Position numbers and translations under genes: made by a program. Positions 62,401-64,000 of a DNA stretch of 64,000 bases are shown here, one piece after another. Source of the stretch: Manis javanica (taxonomy: Eukaryota > Chordata > Mammalia > Pholidota > Manidae); the NCBI RefSeq assembly GCF_040802235.1, contig NC_133156.1:183904351-183968350 (forward strand), read 5' to 3'. Below the pieces are notes generated by a model. It did no database searches, was not told where the DNA came from, and was given only the letters and a program-made list of their open reading frames with translations. Position 1 is the first letter of the stretch, and the number at the start of each line of letters is the position of its first letter.

Positions 62401-62489
62401 GCTATCTTTTCTATTCTTTGCAAGGGTTCATCTTTAACAGATGTAACTTTTGACATAGTTTCAACATTAACAGTCCAATATTCTAGACC

Positions 62490-62670
62490 AACTCTGTTTA
62501 ACAGAACTTTCTGCAGTGATGGAAATATGCTTATCTGCATTGTCTAATATGCTACTCACTAGTTACATGTGGTTACTAAGCACTTACAATGTGCCTAGTG
62601 TGACTGAAGAGCAAATCTTAAATTTAAATTGACTTAAATAGCCAGTGACTTTTGGTAGCCCTACTCTTGC
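62490..62670. mobile_element. hAT-type MER fragment
   Basis: 'tagttacatgtggttactaa' followed by 'gcacttacaatgtgcctagt' and 'aaatagccagtgac' match the same DNA-transposon family as 47.5 kb. Confidence 0.55.
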
Positions 62671-64000
62671 ATTTGATGTTAACAATTATTCATGTACGAT
62701 AGTAATCCAATTGCAAGGCTTGAAATGTGATAAAATGTTAGCTTCTAAAGCTGTGGACTACCACTGTTCAGACTTTTGACTACCTTGCTAAGTTTCAAAC
62801 CAAATCCATTAAAACAAATAAAAAAAGCAAAGGTACATTCACATCCCTCTTTAATCATTTAGCATAAGAGTCTAGAACATTTTCACTGAAGGACCTTTAC
62901 TTTTAGCCAAGCAAAAGTAATTATTAATGAGTAGATATTGTTTTCTAGCCCCAACAGCTTAAAAAAAGACTTGGCAAAGTCAAGAAGGCAAAAGCTGACA
63001 AACATATAAAAGCTTTCATATTTCAGTCGACACTATTAATAACTTTATTGAAAATAATGAAAAGCATGTAAACACAATGAAGTATTTGGTAAGAAAACAA
63101 AAGCAGATCTTTCCTATCAGTGTGAAGTACTAGCTGACAATTACCAGTTTCTTAAGTGAGAGCACATCCTACTTGTGACTGAAGAAATAATTATTCTGTT
63201 TGTGGATGACATAAGCAATTTGGCCAGGAAAGAACCAATGGACAGGAACCATATATAATACCAATTTTGCTAATTTGTGTAAGTGAAATAAAATTTCACT
63301 CACCAATATACTCAAACTTTAACTATCTTTACTCCCAAGTTCTGTAAAAATTCAATTATTCAAGTAATTCAATTTAAGATTTATATATTTTTTAATACAT
63401 AAAGGGTAAAGAACCTATGATGCTGTAAGATAGAAAACAAAAGGATCTCATGAGAGATATAATTATAGCCAAATATAAAAAGAAGAAATGTAGCCTCTTG
63501 ATACAGCCAAATTATTATATCTGAAACAGTTAGATACCAGTTCTGAGAATGGACAAGAGGGTGAGGCATTTAAAAGGTTCAAGTTCAAAGAAGATGAATT
63601 TTGAAAGGACAAAAGCAATTTATGAACCTATGGACATATTAATAGGGAAGAAAATCCCAATAAATTCCAAAAGTTAAATCTAATTGGAAAAAAGTCTAAC
63701 TAGAAAGAAAAAATTCTGTTTTTAACTAGGTTTTTTTGGTCCATTTTATATAAGAGCTCATTTAGTTTTTCCAAATTGTACTTATTCATAGATACATAAA
63801 AATGATTCCCATTTCTAAAAACTTACTAAAAATATACATTAACCACAAAAAGTACTTACTCTGACTGGAAAGAGAGGAGCATGGCTATTTTCAAAATAGC
63901 AGTAAACACAGTAAGTCAACACATATAAATCATGACAAGTGCACATCTCATTTTTGACAAAAATAAGTTCTATTTTTACATGAATGCTTTATTAGCTTCT
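62671..64000. other. AT-rich sequence, nothing recognised
   Basis: No exon of the expected neighbour GMCL1, no RNA gene and no clear repeat was found. A minus-strand AATAAA at about 63043 could be a distal polyadenylation signal of an upstream gene, but this is unsupported. Confidence 0.4.

Noticed and set aside
59777-62410. A perfect target-site duplication around the cyclin I retrocopy
   Set aside because: The two flanks match only after a 5-base gap, so it is recorded as possible, not established.
62950-63100. 3' end of GMCL1, the expected neighbour
   Set aside because: Only a minus-strand AATAAA was seen. No GMCL1 coding exon could be read, so it was not annotated.
1-64000. CRISPR arrays, bacterial operons, tRNA or rRNA genes
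   Set aside because: None seen. The sequence is a eukaryotic nuclear locus with spliced genes and mammalian repeats.

Overview
This is a mammalian nuclear genome window. It has spliced genes with GT-AG introns and CpG-island promoters, plus a dense layer of L1, L2, MIR, MER/Tigger and endogenous-retrovirus sequence. The L1 3' ends look laurasiatherian. I saw no Alu/B1, carnivore tRNA-Lys, bovine or equine SINE. The species cannot be fixed from this; a lineage poor in young SINEs, such as a pangolin, would fit, but that is a guess.

Two ordinary host genes are present, both on the minus strand. MXD1 (MAX dimerisation protein 1, a MYC antagonist) has six coding exons between 25413 and 5597, an intact 221-codon frame, a CpG-island promoter at about 25.0-26.35 kb with an unusually regular CCAAT-box array, and a probable long 3' UTR reaching towards about 1.1 kb. 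SNRNP27 (U4/U6.U5 tri-snRNP 27 kDa protein) has six coding exons between 48441 and 40249, an intact 155-codon frame and its own CpG-island promoter. Their neighbourhood matches the human 2p13 order GMCL1-SNRNP27-MXD1, though GMCL1 itself was not found.

Between the two genes (26.4-39.9 kb) lies a nested repeat stack. An ancient interspersed repeat is cut by a MER2-type DNA transposon, then by an LTR-less class II retroviral fragment joining a long open gag frame directly to the end of env, then by a full-length decayed Tigger1. A 5'-truncated L1 with a poly(A) tail and target-site repeat follows.

Right of SNRNP27 (49.1-56.6 kb) is a broken class I (gamma-type) provirus with recognisable gag, protease, polymerase, integrase, envelope and 3' LTR. 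It has no detectable 5' LTR and carries an internal 189-bp tandem duplication in the polymerase region. A probable solo LTR and ancient repeats follow.

At 59.8-62.4 kb on the minus strand is an intronless retrocopy of cyclin I (CCNI). It has a poly(A) tail and a frame with no disabling mutation over the last 339 cyclin I codons, but no ATG. The parental N-terminus is replaced by a CpG-rich head containing splice-like signals.

No new multi-gene system was found. The points most worth a second look are the CCAAT array, the cyclin I retrocopy, the open gag fragment, the tandem duplication in the provirus, and a retroposon that seems to carry a 3'-transduced tail.
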